From: Nostocales cyanobacterium LEGE 12452
GTDB taxonomy: Bacteria > Cyanobacteriota > Cyanobacteriia > Cyanobacteriales > Nostocaceae
Assembly (NCBI GenBank): GCA_015206945.1
Contig: JADEXV010000065.1
Coordinates: forward strand, 1 to 34,327
Reading direction: 5' to 3'
Length of the DNA: 34,327 nucleotides
In this document: positions 25,852 through 34,327 of the stretch, in pieces
Position numbering within the stretch: the first letter of the stretch is position 1
Layout: each line of letters opens with the position of its first letter
Position numbers and translations under genes: made by a program
The notes under the pieces: model-generated
Seen by the model: only the letters and a program-made list of their open reading frames with translations
Database searches by the model: none
Told to the model about the DNA's origin: nothing

Positions 25852-28800
25852 ATGAGCAATGCCAAAATGCTTATAATTATGATTCGGGGAATCCTGAATT
25901 CTCTCAGCAATTGGGAATTTCAGAAAGGACAATTGCAGATTTTCCAGCAGGTTTTAGAGATGCGGCAGCAAGGCGATCGCCCAAGTGAGACAGAAGCACT
26001 GATCAGCATGGCTGACTCCTACAATCGCTTGGGTAAATACACTCAAGCGCAGGAATTGATTGAGCAAACCTTAGCAATTGTCCAACAGGCTAGTCTCCAG
26101 CAACAGCAGCGTCTCCAATCGATTGAAGCAGAAGCCCTCAAACTGCTGGGAATAGTTTATTTTGGGCAAGGGAATTTTGCCAAAGCACAAGAGACTGCAC
26201 AAACAGCCTTAGCAATGCACAAACAGTTAGGCGATCGCATAGGGGAGGGAGCAACATTGATTGTTGTGAGTGCAGCTTTGATTCATCTGGGGCAACACTC
26301 TGAGGCTAAGGAGGCGTTAGAAGAATCGCTTAAAGCCTTAAGAGAACCAAGTTCTTCACTCGATGAACTAAAGTGGCGGCGGTTTTACGAGGGTGAAGCT
26401 TTAGCTTGGATGGGAAATATTGAGACGATCTCAGGAAATCTTGAACAGGCAGCAAGGACGCTAGAGCAAGCTTTAGCAGTGAATCGAGAGACGGGTAATC
26501 GCTCCTATGGTGAATTGAATACTTTGTATTTAATTGCTACACTTCATAGTAGTCAAGGAGAGTTGGATAAAACATTAGAAAGCTGTCAGCAATTACTGAG
26601 TCTCAGCCAAGAAATTGGTCATCATTGGTACGAAGGTATTGCGTTGATTTCTATTGGAGGAGTGTATCAGGTACAAAAGCAGGATGATCGAGCATTAGCC
26701 AGCTATCAACAAGCCTTAGAAGTTTTTAGAAAGATTGGCGATCGCCAAAAAGAAGCCGAAATAATTGTGGCGATCGCAGATATTTATGCAAAACAAGAAC
26801 AATCTCAACAAATATCATTAGAACATTATCAGCAGGCTTTAGCAATAGCTAGAGACATTAATAATCGCCCGACAGAAGCTAAATGTTTATATTCAATTGG
26901 CACTATCAGAATTTCGCTAAAGCAATACCCTCAAGCAATAAAAGCTTATCAAGAAGCTCTAGCAATTTTTACAGATATTAAGAATCTCTTGGGTATACAA
27001 GGTGATATGGCTATTGCACAGCTTTATACATCAATCGGACAGATTTATAGCATCTCTGGACCTTATTCTGAAGCGCAGGAATGTTTCGCTCAAAGTCTGA
27101 CGCTTTGGCAAAATTTGTTAGTGCAAGTGAGAGAAAACAGCAATCATGAGACAGAGAGTTTAATTCTTTTCTATCTTTTGGTTGCGTATATTGCTTCTGG
27201 ACAGAACTGTTCAGCTCAACAGCAATATAAGCAAGCTACAGATAATTTTCAAAAGGCGTTAGACTTAGCCAGACAACTTGGGAACCAAGAGCAAGAGAAA
27301 GGATTGGTAGAGCAACTTGTGGCTAACTATTCCAATCAAGGTCTGGCTTATGAAGCACGCCGAGACTATGAGGACGCATTGAAAAGTTATCAGCAAGCTC
27401 GGAAAATTGCTAAAGAGAATGGTTTGCAGGGCTGGGAGGCAGATATGCTTCGCTATATTGGGCATATTTACACTTCCAGGCAGGATTTTGGTCAGGCATT
27501 GAGTTACCAAGAGCAAGCACTAGCGATCGCCAAAGAGATAAATGATCGTTCTAGGCAAATTCAGTCGTCTTTAGTTATGGGAATTGTTTACAAAAAATTG
27601 TCACGTTACGAAGAGGCATTAAATGTCTATCAACAAGCCTATACCCTAGCACAAGAAGAGAGCGATCGGGGATTGGCTGCCAATCTGCTTTTTGGTATTG
27701 GTACCATCTATGCTATCCAAAAACAATATGAACAGGCATTGAATGCTTACCAGCAAGCCCAGGAAGCTACGCACAATAATCCACTGGCTCCATTTGTGAA
27801 TGGGATCAATGCAGATAATGTAGAAGAGTTTTACTTAATTGCACAGCAATATAGTTCAAATATAGGAATTAGTCCATTGGCAGACAGTTGCACTGATGCA
27901 CTGGCTTATTATGGCTCAGGCGGACTCAAACAAAAATTCGCCCTCGATAATATCAATGTTTTAGCAAAAAACGCCAATCAAACTTTCCTGACTTTGAAAG
28001 GGGCAATTTTCCATGCAATGGGGCAACTTTATCTTAATCAAGAAAACTACAGCCAAGCTTTTACATATTATCAACAAGCGCTCCCAATCCTTCATGAAGC
28101 TGAAGCTGTGATGGAAGGTGCAACTCTCGGCGATCTTGCGATTATTTATAAGCTTCAAGGACAATACGAGCAAGCGCTAGAATGCTCTCGACGTGGATTA
28201 GAGATTAGCCGAGCGTTTAACAATCGCATTAATGAAAAAGACGCTCTCTACTTTTTGGCAATAGTTTACTGGGCAAAGGGAGACATTTCACTAGCTTTGG
28301 AGACTTTAAGTCAAAAAGCCGAAGTGGAAAACGAAACCTTTGCGCTTAATCTTGCCATTGGGTCGGAAGAGCGTAAACGGGCATACATTGCAGGGCAAGA
28401 TCGCTCTATTGATACAACTGTCACTTTCCATCTGCAAGCCGTTCCACAAAATCCGGAAGCTTCTAGACTGGCGTTCGTCACTGTTCTGCAACGTAAAGGA
28501 CGCATCTTGGATGCAGTTTCAGACAACATACAACGATTACGCCAAAATCTTCAGGCTGAAGATCAAACGTTATTTGATGAATTGAGTTCATTCCGCAACA
28601 GTTTAGCGGATCTTTTTTATCACAAACAGAATACTCTTTCGGCAGAAGAATTTAAAACCCAGGTGGCAATTTTAAAAGCGAAAATTGAAGAATTAGAAGA
28701 TACACTGGCGCAACGCAGTATCGACTTTCGCACTGAAGTCCAACCTGTAACGGTCGAAGCAGTCCAAGCGTTGATTCCGGTAGATGCTGCGTTAGTGGAA

Positions 28801-29967
28801 TTTGTGCGATACTTTCCTTTTAATCCCAAAACCAGTTCTACCTCCGAAGCATGGGGAACTCCTCGCTACGTAGCAGCAATTCTCACCCACCAGGAAAATC
28901 CTAAGTGGATTGACCTTGGCGAAACAACACCAATTGATCGGGCTGTCAAAGAGTTTAGAGATAAACTACGGAATCGGCAAAACCAGTTGTCTGACCTACA
29001 AGAAAGCCTTCAAGCACTCCACAATTTGCTCATACCCAGGATTCAGACAGAATTAGGCGACATCCGCCATTTGCTTATTGCTCCAGATAGCCAGCTTAAT
29101 CTCATTCCTTTTGCTGCTTTAGTCTATTCACAAAATCAGTATTTAGGCGATATCTACACTATTAGCTATCTGACCTCTGGGCGTGACTTATTGCGATCGC
29201 AAGTTGAAAAAAGCGATCGCCCAATTCAACAAGATGCTGTGATTATTGCCAATCCAGACCTTCATGGAATGCACATTGAAACAGAGGCGATCACTTTTTT
29301 TCTCCAAAATGCACTACTGCTAAAAGACAGCCAAGCAATTAAAGAAACGTTGAAGCAGTATTCTCCCACCATTCTCCACATTGCAGCCCACGGCTTTTTT
29401 AGTCGGTCTACAGACGACCCAGTTCTCAACGAGAATCCACTTTTACGTTGTGGTCTAGTACTGGCAGGAGACAACACCGATCGCAAAGACAATGAAAAAG
29501 TTGTGTTAACAGCTCTGGAAGTGACAGGACTAAATTTGCGCGGCACTCGTTTGGTAGTACTCTCTGCCTGTGAAACAGGGCTAGGGGGTGTTTTGGACGG
29601 CGAGGGAGTGTACGGATTGCGTCGAGCCTTCGTCATTGCTGGGGCCCAAAGCCAAATGGTGAGCCTGTGGAATGTGGATGACTTGCCCACAACTTTTTTA
29701 ATAATCAATTTCTACGATCGTCTGAGCCACGAGCATTCTTATCCAAATCTAGAAGCCGGCTCAGTTGCGATCGCGCTTAATCAAGCTCAACTCTGGTTAA
29801 AGAATTTGACTAAGAGGGATTTGGAAAAATGGATTGAAGAAAAACAGTTACCATTAGACCCGACCATGAGGATGAATCTGCGTCGTCGTCTTTATAAATT
29901 AGAGGATGATGCTAAACCTTTTAAATCGCCTTTTTACTGGGCAGCGTTTTGTGCAATTAGTCAGTGA
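25852..29967 (+). CDS. TPR-CHAT protease-like protein (array gene 4, canonical TPRs)
   Basis: 1371 aa in the frame opened by ATG 25852. About 14 canonical TPRs (IFQQVLEMRQQGDRPSE onward; ALASYQQALEVFRKIGDRQ and similar) occupy residues ~25-860. A helical region with VLQRKGRILDAVSDN typical of CHAT proteins follows, then CHAT with His1180 (IAAHGFF) and Cys1240 (SACETG). It ends PFYWAAFCAISQ. The 5' end is odd: the good GGAGAG site at 25832 is correctly spaced for ATG 25845 in another frame, which runs 47 codons, and the first ~20 residues of the annotated frame match no repeat. A frameshift near the start is possible. Its TGA overlaps the ATG of a 47-codon frame. Confidence 0.87.
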   Translation: MSNAKMLIIMIRGILNSLSNWEFQKGQLQIFQQVLEMRQQGDRPSETEALISMADSYNRLGKYTQAQELIEQTLAIVQQASLQQQQRLQSIEAEALKLLGIVYFGQGNFAKAQETAQTALAMHKQLGDRIGEGATLIVVSAALIHLGQHSEAKEALEESLKALREPSSSLDELKWRRFYEGEALAWMGNIETISGNLEQAARTLEQALAVNRETGNRSYGELNTLYLIATLHSSQGELDKTLESCQQLLSLSQEIGHHWYEGIALISIGGVYQVQKQDDRALASYQQALEVFRKIGDRQKEAEIIVAIADIYAKQEQSQQISLEHYQQALAIARDINNRPTEAKCLYSIGTIRISLKQYPQAIKAYQEALAIFTDIKNLLGIQGDMAIAQLYTSIGQIYSISGPYSEAQECFAQSLTLWQNLLVQVRENSNHETESLILFYLLVAYIASGQNCSAQQQYKQATDNFQKALDLARQLGNQEQEKGLVEQLVANYSNQGLAYEARRDYEDALKSYQQARKIAKENGLQGWEADMLRYIGHIYTSRQDFGQALSYQEQALAIAKEINDRSRQIQSSLVMGIVYKKLSRYEEALNVYQQAYTLAQEESDRGLAANLLFGIGTIYAIQKQYEQALNAYQQAQEATHNNPLAPFVNGINADNVEEFYLIAQQYSSNIGISPLADSCTDALAYYGSGGLKQKFALDNINVLAKNANQTFLTLKGAIFHAMGQLYLNQENYSQAFTYYQQALPILHEAEAVMEGATLGDLAIIYKLQGQYEQALECSRRGLEISRAFNNRINEKDALYFLAIVYWAKGDISLALETLSQKAEVENETFALNLAIGSEERKRAYIAGQDRSIDTTVTFHLQAVPQNPEASRLAFVTVLQRKGRILDAVSDNIQRLRQNLQAEDQTLFDELSSFRNSLADLFYHKQNTLSAEEFKTQVAILKAKIEELEDTLAQRSIDFRTEVQPVTVEAVQALIPVDAALVEFVRYFPFNPKTSSTSEAWGTPRYVAAILTHQENPKWIDLGETTPIDRAVKEFRDKLRNRQNQLSDLQESLQALHNLLIPRIQTELGDIRHLLIAPDSQLNLIPFAALVYSQNQYLGDIYTISYLTSGRDLLRSQVEKSDRPIQQDAVIIANPDLHGMHIETEAITFFLQNALLLKDSQAIKETLKQYSPTILHIAAHGFFSRSTDDPVLNENPLLRCGLVLAGDNTDRKDNEKVVLTALEVTGLNLRGTRLVVLSACETGLGGVLDGEGVYGLRRAFVIAGAQSQMVSLWNVDDLPTTFLIINFYDRLSHEHSYPNLEAGSVAIALNQAQLWLKNLTKRDLEKWIEEKQLPLDPTMRMNLRRRLYKLEDDAKPFKSPFYWAAFCAISQ

Positions 29968-30110
29968 TGAGGGAGCTAAATGTGACAGGAGATAACAACA
30001 ACGCTTCTGTATCTACTAGCCCCCAGGACTATCTTGAATTCCTAGTGGCGGTCTTGCAAATTATCGCAGATGGCAACAGCAATCGCAGGCGATCGCTTGT
30101 TCCTCAATAA
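29967..30110 (+). pseudogene. 47-codon N-terminal stub of a further CHAT gene
   Basis: ATG 29967 overlaps the stop of array gene 4 (TGATG). The encoded SVSTSPQDYLEFLVAVLQII segment matches the N-terminal module of W-type paralogues (compare EEYHNCLLQVLQATAKSDEE in array gene 1). It then degenerates across a HIP1 site into RRRSLVPQ and a stop, 39 bases before the end of the inverted CHAT gene. I read it as the start of a lost fifth plus-strand CHAT gene. An independent small protein is less likely. Confidence 0.5.
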
Positions 30111-30149
30111 ATCATATCCTCATTCAGCAATGCCGTTGTTTACTACCCA

Positions 30150-33100
30150 TTACTGTCCAATGGCACAGAAAGGTGCCCAGTGAAACGGATTCTTAAAGGG
30201 CTTGTCATTTGCTGGAATTCTTCTAAAAAATACTCTTTGAGTTGGGTCTAATCGCAAATTCTTATCTTGAACCCATTGCCATATTTGAGTTCCAGTCAAA
30301 TCACGGAGCCAAATCTGAGCTTGGTTAAGAGCAATTGCGACATCGCCTGTACCTAAGTGATGCTGTTGCTTTAGCCTTTCGTTAAGATTTTCATAGAACT
30401 TGATCATCAAAAAAGCAGTAGACAGATCATTCACTGACCAAAGAGAACTAACTACGCTAGGGCTGCCTGCATAGAGAAAGCCACTCGGCAAACCAACATA
30501 TTCGTCACTAAATTTAGCAACGTTTACTATGCCTGTTTCACAAGCGGAGAGAGTAACGAGACGACACTGACTGAAATCAAGAGCAAAAATTTCTCCCAGG
30601 GTTAGCAGATCATCTGACAGAACTAAAGCAGATTGAAGTGGTGAATCACTGTTAAAATAGCCATGACAAGAAAAATGAGCACAATGGACGAGATTTAGCT
30701 GGTGGTTAGTTATGATCTCTTTTTTTGCACTCTCCTCAATTAGCACATGATCGTTAGGTTGGAATATCTGTCTAATTTCTTCTACTTCGGTTTGCGTATA
30801 TAGCAAATCTTTAGTAGGATTTTGAACTCCGAATAAACGATCAAAATTCGATCTTTCCTGATTTTGAGTTAATTTTAGTAATTGACAGCTTGGAGCATAT
30901 CGAACACCTCTTGAAAAACGATCCATTAGACTATAATTTTTATCTAAAGAAAGTGCATGTAGAGGGAATAAATGCAAAAAAGAATGAGGTATTAAAATCA
31001 ATTGATCGCAAGATTTTGACAAATGAGAAATAGTCAAATTTAAATTAAGAATTTCAGATAACTGGTCAAGATAAGAATCTAATTTTTTGCTCCATTGCTT
31101 TCTATTTTCATAGTAAGTAGTTAAATAATCCAAGCTGAACTCAGCAAATTTTCTAAATTCTTCTGTGGAAGCTTTGATAAATGTTGGAGTACTGTTCAGG
31201 GGTGTAACAATAAAAGTAAGAAGGAATCGCTGAGGTAGAATATACCATCCAATAATTGCAGTATGTTCATCGGGCAATAATTCTTGTATTTCTTGAAACG
31301 TTAGGCTCTCAACTTTCTGAGTAATTTTGAAGTTTGGATCTAAGGATTGTATGTCATGTGTAATTAGATCCTCAAGCCACTGCTTAGAGTCGTTAAGGTC
31401 TTGGCGCAATTGGTCTAGTTTAACAGTTCGATCATCGTTAAAGTGGATTCCGCCTCTTGAATAATTAAGTTCAGCAACATCTAAAAGCCGTTGTTTAGCA
31501 GCTATATCTCGTCTCACACGCTGCAACTCATTACGAACTCCCTCTGAAACTCCCTTAGGATTAATATCGCGGTTTGCTAATAGTTCAACTAGATTACGAG
31601 CCTTACTACGTTCAATGTATTCTAGTGCTAATTTCCATCGGTTATCAAGAATACAAATTGTTATTATGTTGAAATAAGCATCAATTGCAGCATCTTGTAT
31701 TTCTTGCTTTTCCTTATCGAAAACTGCCCAGTTTCGACTTTGCTCTATCGCATCTATAGCCTTAACAAAACCTTCAATTGCCTCAGAAAACAGCTCTGCG
31801 TTTCCTGCTAGTGCTCCTAAAGACTGTCCAATTCTTAAACAATCTTTAGGATATGTTTCTGGAGTGTATACCTCTAAAGCAGCCTGATAAGCCTTAACAG
31901 CTTCATCAAACATATTCAATTCTTCATACAAATTTGCTAAATGATCCTGAACCATTGCCCAATCATGTGGTGACCTTTCACGATTGAAAACTTGCAAAGC
32001 ATTATTAAAAAAGTTTAATGATTTATTTAGATTATCTTCCTTCTTATCATAATGACGTTTTCTGTAAGCAAAGCCTAACTCAATTTGAGCTTTTGACCAA
32101 CTCTCTGGATTACTTTCTCGTGTATCAATTAACAATTGATTTTCAAAACAGTTGATCGCTTTTTCTAAATTATCTTCTTTATTCCCAAGGATACGTTCAA
32201 AGTAAGCAATTCCCATCTCGTGCTGCGCCATTACCCACAATTTAGGATTCGCTTCGGAAGTAACTACATTTAAAGCTGCTTCACAATAGCTAATTGCTTT
32301 TTCTATATTTTCTACCTTTTCTCCTCGTTCACGCTCGATATAGTATGCAGCCAGTTCAGTTAGTACTTGTGCCTGATCGGTTTTCTGAGTGTACACCTGC
32401 AAAACTTCTTCAGCGCAAGATATTGCCTTTTCTAAGTTCTCTGCGCGGTTACCTTTAATACGGTTAGCGTAGATGACTCCCAGCGCTTTCTTAATATCTG
32501 CCCATTTTTCTGAGTAGTTACTATAGGTATAAACTTGTAACGCATTCTCACAACAAGTAATTCCTTGCTCCAAATTTTCTGCTCGATTACCTTGAATACG
32601 TTCCAAGTATAATGCTCCTAAATCAAATTGAATTTGCGCCCAATCAGTACTAAATTTAATGCGAGTGTAAAACTGTAAACTTTCCTCTAAAAGCCTAATT
32701 GCTTTATCTATACTCTCTGATTTCCCATAAAGTGCATTGCGATCGTAGAAATCACGAGATCCGTACATTTTAGCTAAATCTCTTTTTATCGAAATGTGTT
32801 CTTCTAAAGAATTTTCATACGAAAAAACTTGTAAAGCATTTTCCAAGCAAGATATAGCTTTAGCTATATTTTCTGCCTTAAAGCCAGTATTAGAGTTAGC
32901 ATATGCACCCGATAGATTGCGCTGAATTTGAGCCCACTCTTCAGGCGAAACCTCACGAGTATTTATCTGTAAAGCATTTTCATAGCAAATTACTGCATTT
33001 GCAAAATCATCCTCTGGCTCTCGGTTTTCTCGTGTACAATAGACATTTCCTAAATTTACCTGCAACCCTGCCCAACCTTTAGAATCAGCTTCTTTAGTAA

Positions 33101-34280
33101 CCACCAAAAGAGAATTATTAATGTGATGTATCGCTTGTTCTAAATCTGAATTATTTACTTGTTTTCCAGAAAATCTATTTTTATCTGCTCGATGTCTATA
33201 TGCTACCGCGATCAATTTATGAGTGTATGCCCAATCTTCCGCATCAGATTCAAGCGTATAAACTTGTAATGCATTCTCATAATGGTTAATTGCTTTCTCT
33301 AAATTATCTAGTGATTCTCCATAAATACGATTTCTAAACGCAAGTCCTAAATTAATCTGAATAGAAGCCCACTCTTTTGATAAATTTTCTATTAAATAAT
33401 TTTGAAGAGCATTCTGATAGTAGACAATTGCTCTCTCAATATTCTTTGCCCTATCTCCGTGCATTCGCTGCCAATAGCTGGTGGCTAAATGATTTTGAAG
33501 AACTCTCCAAAAACTAGGAAAGTCTTCAGGACTGCAAATTCCTAGCGCGACTTTATAACAGGCAATCTGGATTTCAATCTTGTCAGCTTTATCTCCATTA
33601 GGGAATAAGGATATTGATTCACCGAACAAGAGCATTGTTAAAATAAAATTCTCTCTCTCTGGCATCTCGATAGCTTTTAGAAAGGAAATACTTCTTATAA
33701 TTTGAGCGAAGCGCACATCTAAGTCATTAATATTTTTATTTAGAATAGGAAAAACAACCTTGTAGATACTTTTTCCGTTGTGAATTACTTGATTTATCTG
33801 AGCAGAAAGTTCACCTATAAGCTCAAAGTATCTTTGGATGTTTGAGGAATCTTCTTGTACATAAATTTGAGCAGCAATGTCCAATAAAAATCGTGCGTCG
33901 CTCTGCAAATCTATTCTTGATAGATTTGCAGCAACTTCCATCATGAGCAGCTTAAAATTTAGATCGACTACATCCAAATTATTGTTGATTGTATCATTTA
34001 ACTCCTCATCGCTTGAGCAATTAACTATCGATACAACTAAATCTAAATATTTTTCAAGTTTATATTTATCAAGGGGGCTATTATTAAATAGTAGTAAAGT
34101 TTTCCATTCCTCTTTAACATCCTCAAGAATATACCTCCACTTAGCAGAAGGTAAAAAGGCTTGAATTGCTTTCCATTTTTCAGGAAAAGCTTCTTGGTTA
34201 CAATACCTTAGCCAAAAAAAGAGTATGAAGAGAGAGGGCGCTCTGTAGTAGAGTTGTTGTCTTCCCAAACGACAACTCAA
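30150..34280 (-). CDS. TPR-CHAT protease-like protein, inverted, with an uncertain 5' end
   Basis: Up to 1376 aa. The W-type N-terminal module is recognisable around KYLDLVVSIVNCSSDEEL. About 12 diverged ~50-residue repeats follow (KEWASIQINLGLAFRNRI and similar), then VERSKARNLVELLANRDI and CHAT with His1206 (FSCHGYF) and Cys1247 (SACETG), ending NPFHWAPFCAIGQ. The start is a problem. The frame begins at TTG 34280 with no ATG for over 100 codons. An in-frame ATG at 34298 with an AGGA site is followed four codons later by TAG. Residues ~26-36 (NQEAFPEKWKAIQ) look like a stray piece of a W-type TPR. The gene may be nonsense-mutated, rearranged at its 5' end, or use TTG. Confidence 0.82.
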   Translation of the reverse strand: MSCRLGRQQLYYRAPSLFILFFWLRYCNQEAFPEKWKAIQAFLPSAKWRYILEDVKEEWKTLLLFNNSPLDKYKLEKYLDLVVSIVNCSSDEELNDTINNNLDVVDLNFKLLMMEVAANLSRIDLQSDARFLLDIAAQIYVQEDSSNIQRYFELIGELSAQINQVIHNGKSIYKVVFPILNKNINDLDVRFAQIIRSISFLKAIEMPERENFILTMLLFGESISLFPNGDKADKIEIQIACYKVALGICSPEDFPSFWRVLQNHLATSYWQRMHGDRAKNIERAIVYYQNALQNYLIENLSKEWASIQINLGLAFRNRIYGESLDNLEKAINHYENALQVYTLESDAEDWAYTHKLIAVAYRHRADKNRFSGKQVNNSDLEQAIHHINNSLLVVTKEADSKGWAGLQVNLGNVYCTRENREPEDDFANAVICYENALQINTREVSPEEWAQIQRNLSGAYANSNTGFKAENIAKAISCLENALQVFSYENSLEEHISIKRDLAKMYGSRDFYDRNALYGKSESIDKAIRLLEESLQFYTRIKFSTDWAQIQFDLGALYLERIQGNRAENLEQGITCCENALQVYTYSNYSEKWADIKKALGVIYANRIKGNRAENLEKAISCAEEVLQVYTQKTDQAQVLTELAAYYIERERGEKVENIEKAISYCEAALNVVTSEANPKLWVMAQHEMGIAYFERILGNKEDNLEKAINCFENQLLIDTRESNPESWSKAQIELGFAYRKRHYDKKEDNLNKSLNFFNNALQVFNRERSPHDWAMVQDHLANLYEELNMFDEAVKAYQAALEVYTPETYPKDCLRIGQSLGALAGNAELFSEAIEGFVKAIDAIEQSRNWAVFDKEKQEIQDAAIDAYFNIITICILDNRWKLALEYIERSKARNLVELLANRDINPKGVSEGVRNELQRVRRDIAAKQRLLDVAELNYSRGGIHFNDDRTVKLDQLRQDLNDSKQWLEDLITHDIQSLDPNFKITQKVESLTFQEIQELLPDEHTAIIGWYILPQRFLLTFIVTPLNSTPTFIKASTEEFRKFAEFSLDYLTTYYENRKQWSKKLDSYLDQLSEILNLNLTISHLSKSCDQLILIPHSFLHLFPLHALSLDKNYSLMDRFSRGVRYAPSCQLLKLTQNQERSNFDRLFGVQNPTKDLLYTQTEVEEIRQIFQPNDHVLIEESAKKEIITNHQLNLVHCAHFSCHGYFNSDSPLQSALVLSDDLLTLGEIFALDFSQCRLVTLSACETGIVNVAKFSDEYVGLPSGFLYAGSPSVVSSLWSVNDLSTAFLMIKFYENLNERLKQQHHLGTGDVAIALNQAQIWLRDLTGTQIWQWVQDKNLRLDPTQRVFFRRIPANDKPFKNPFHWAPFCAIGQ

Positions 34281-34327
34281 AAGCTACAATTCGCCCATGT
34301 TCGATATCCTATCACTGTTACAATGCC

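Noticed and set aside
29262..29708. 148-codon minus-strand open frame opposite array gene 4
   Set aside because: It lies entirely antisense to the conserved CHAT domain and reflects its codon pattern.
15790..29967. A gasdermin-like pore protein as substrate of the CHAT proteases
   Set aside because: No small gene of that kind lies in or next to the array; all intergenic gaps are under 150 bases and hold only stubs.
11474..34280. Link to type III-E CRISPR (gRAMP with TPR-CHAT Csx29)
   Set aside because: No gRAMP/Cas7-11 gene, no other cas gene and no CRISPR repeats are present; these CHAT proteins are the larger cyanobacterial type.

Overview
The DNA looks like a filamentous (Nostoc/Anabaena-type) cyanobacterium: it is AT-rich, carries many HIP1 octamers (GCGATCGC), cyanobacterial dispersed palindromic repeats, and protein families such as TPR-CHAT that are expanded in these organisms. 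That assignment is inference; no ribosomal or housekeeping marker gene is present. The whole window reads as accessory, defence-rich DNA.

Layout. (1) Positions 1-536 are a repeat-bearing intergenic stretch. (2) 546-4315 is a two-gene operon (ATGA overlap) of a long Argonaute that has lost its nuclease residues and a partner protein ending in a cyanobacterial tail that I recall from conflict proteins. (3) 4533-7223 is a minus-strand, three-gene operon: a ribbon-helix-helix protein with five short internal repeats, a possible PAS-like protein and a divergent methyltransferase-like protein. (4) 7224-7408 is a divergent regulatory region with a perfect 38-bp palindrome. (5) 7409-11429 is a plus-strand set: a protein made of two copies of an HTH-like module, a 409-aa protein of unknown function, a cytosine-C5 DNA methyltransferase, a miniature copy of the 409-aa protein, a GIY-YIG nuclease-fold protein and a 16-codon stub.

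(6) 11474-34280 is almost entirely CHAT (caspase-HetF associated with TPRs) protease-like genes. Four large plus-strand genes (15790-29967) form an apparent operon in which two TPR architectures alternate, and a minus-strand CHAT gene flanks each side. All six keep the His/Cys dyad. At both junctions with the inverted genes there is a broken piece of a plus-strand CHAT gene: a C-terminal stub at 15614-15790 and an N-terminal stub at 29967-30110. The array was therefore probably longer and has been rearranged.

How they may work together (inference). The Argonaute would be a guide-dependent sensor without slicing activity, with its partner as effector or adaptor. The CHAT array would be a set of protease effectors, each with its own TPR recognition surface. 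The methyltransferase and GIY-YIG protein could be a restriction-modification remnant. I see no CRISPR array, transposase, integrase, tRNA or rRNA.
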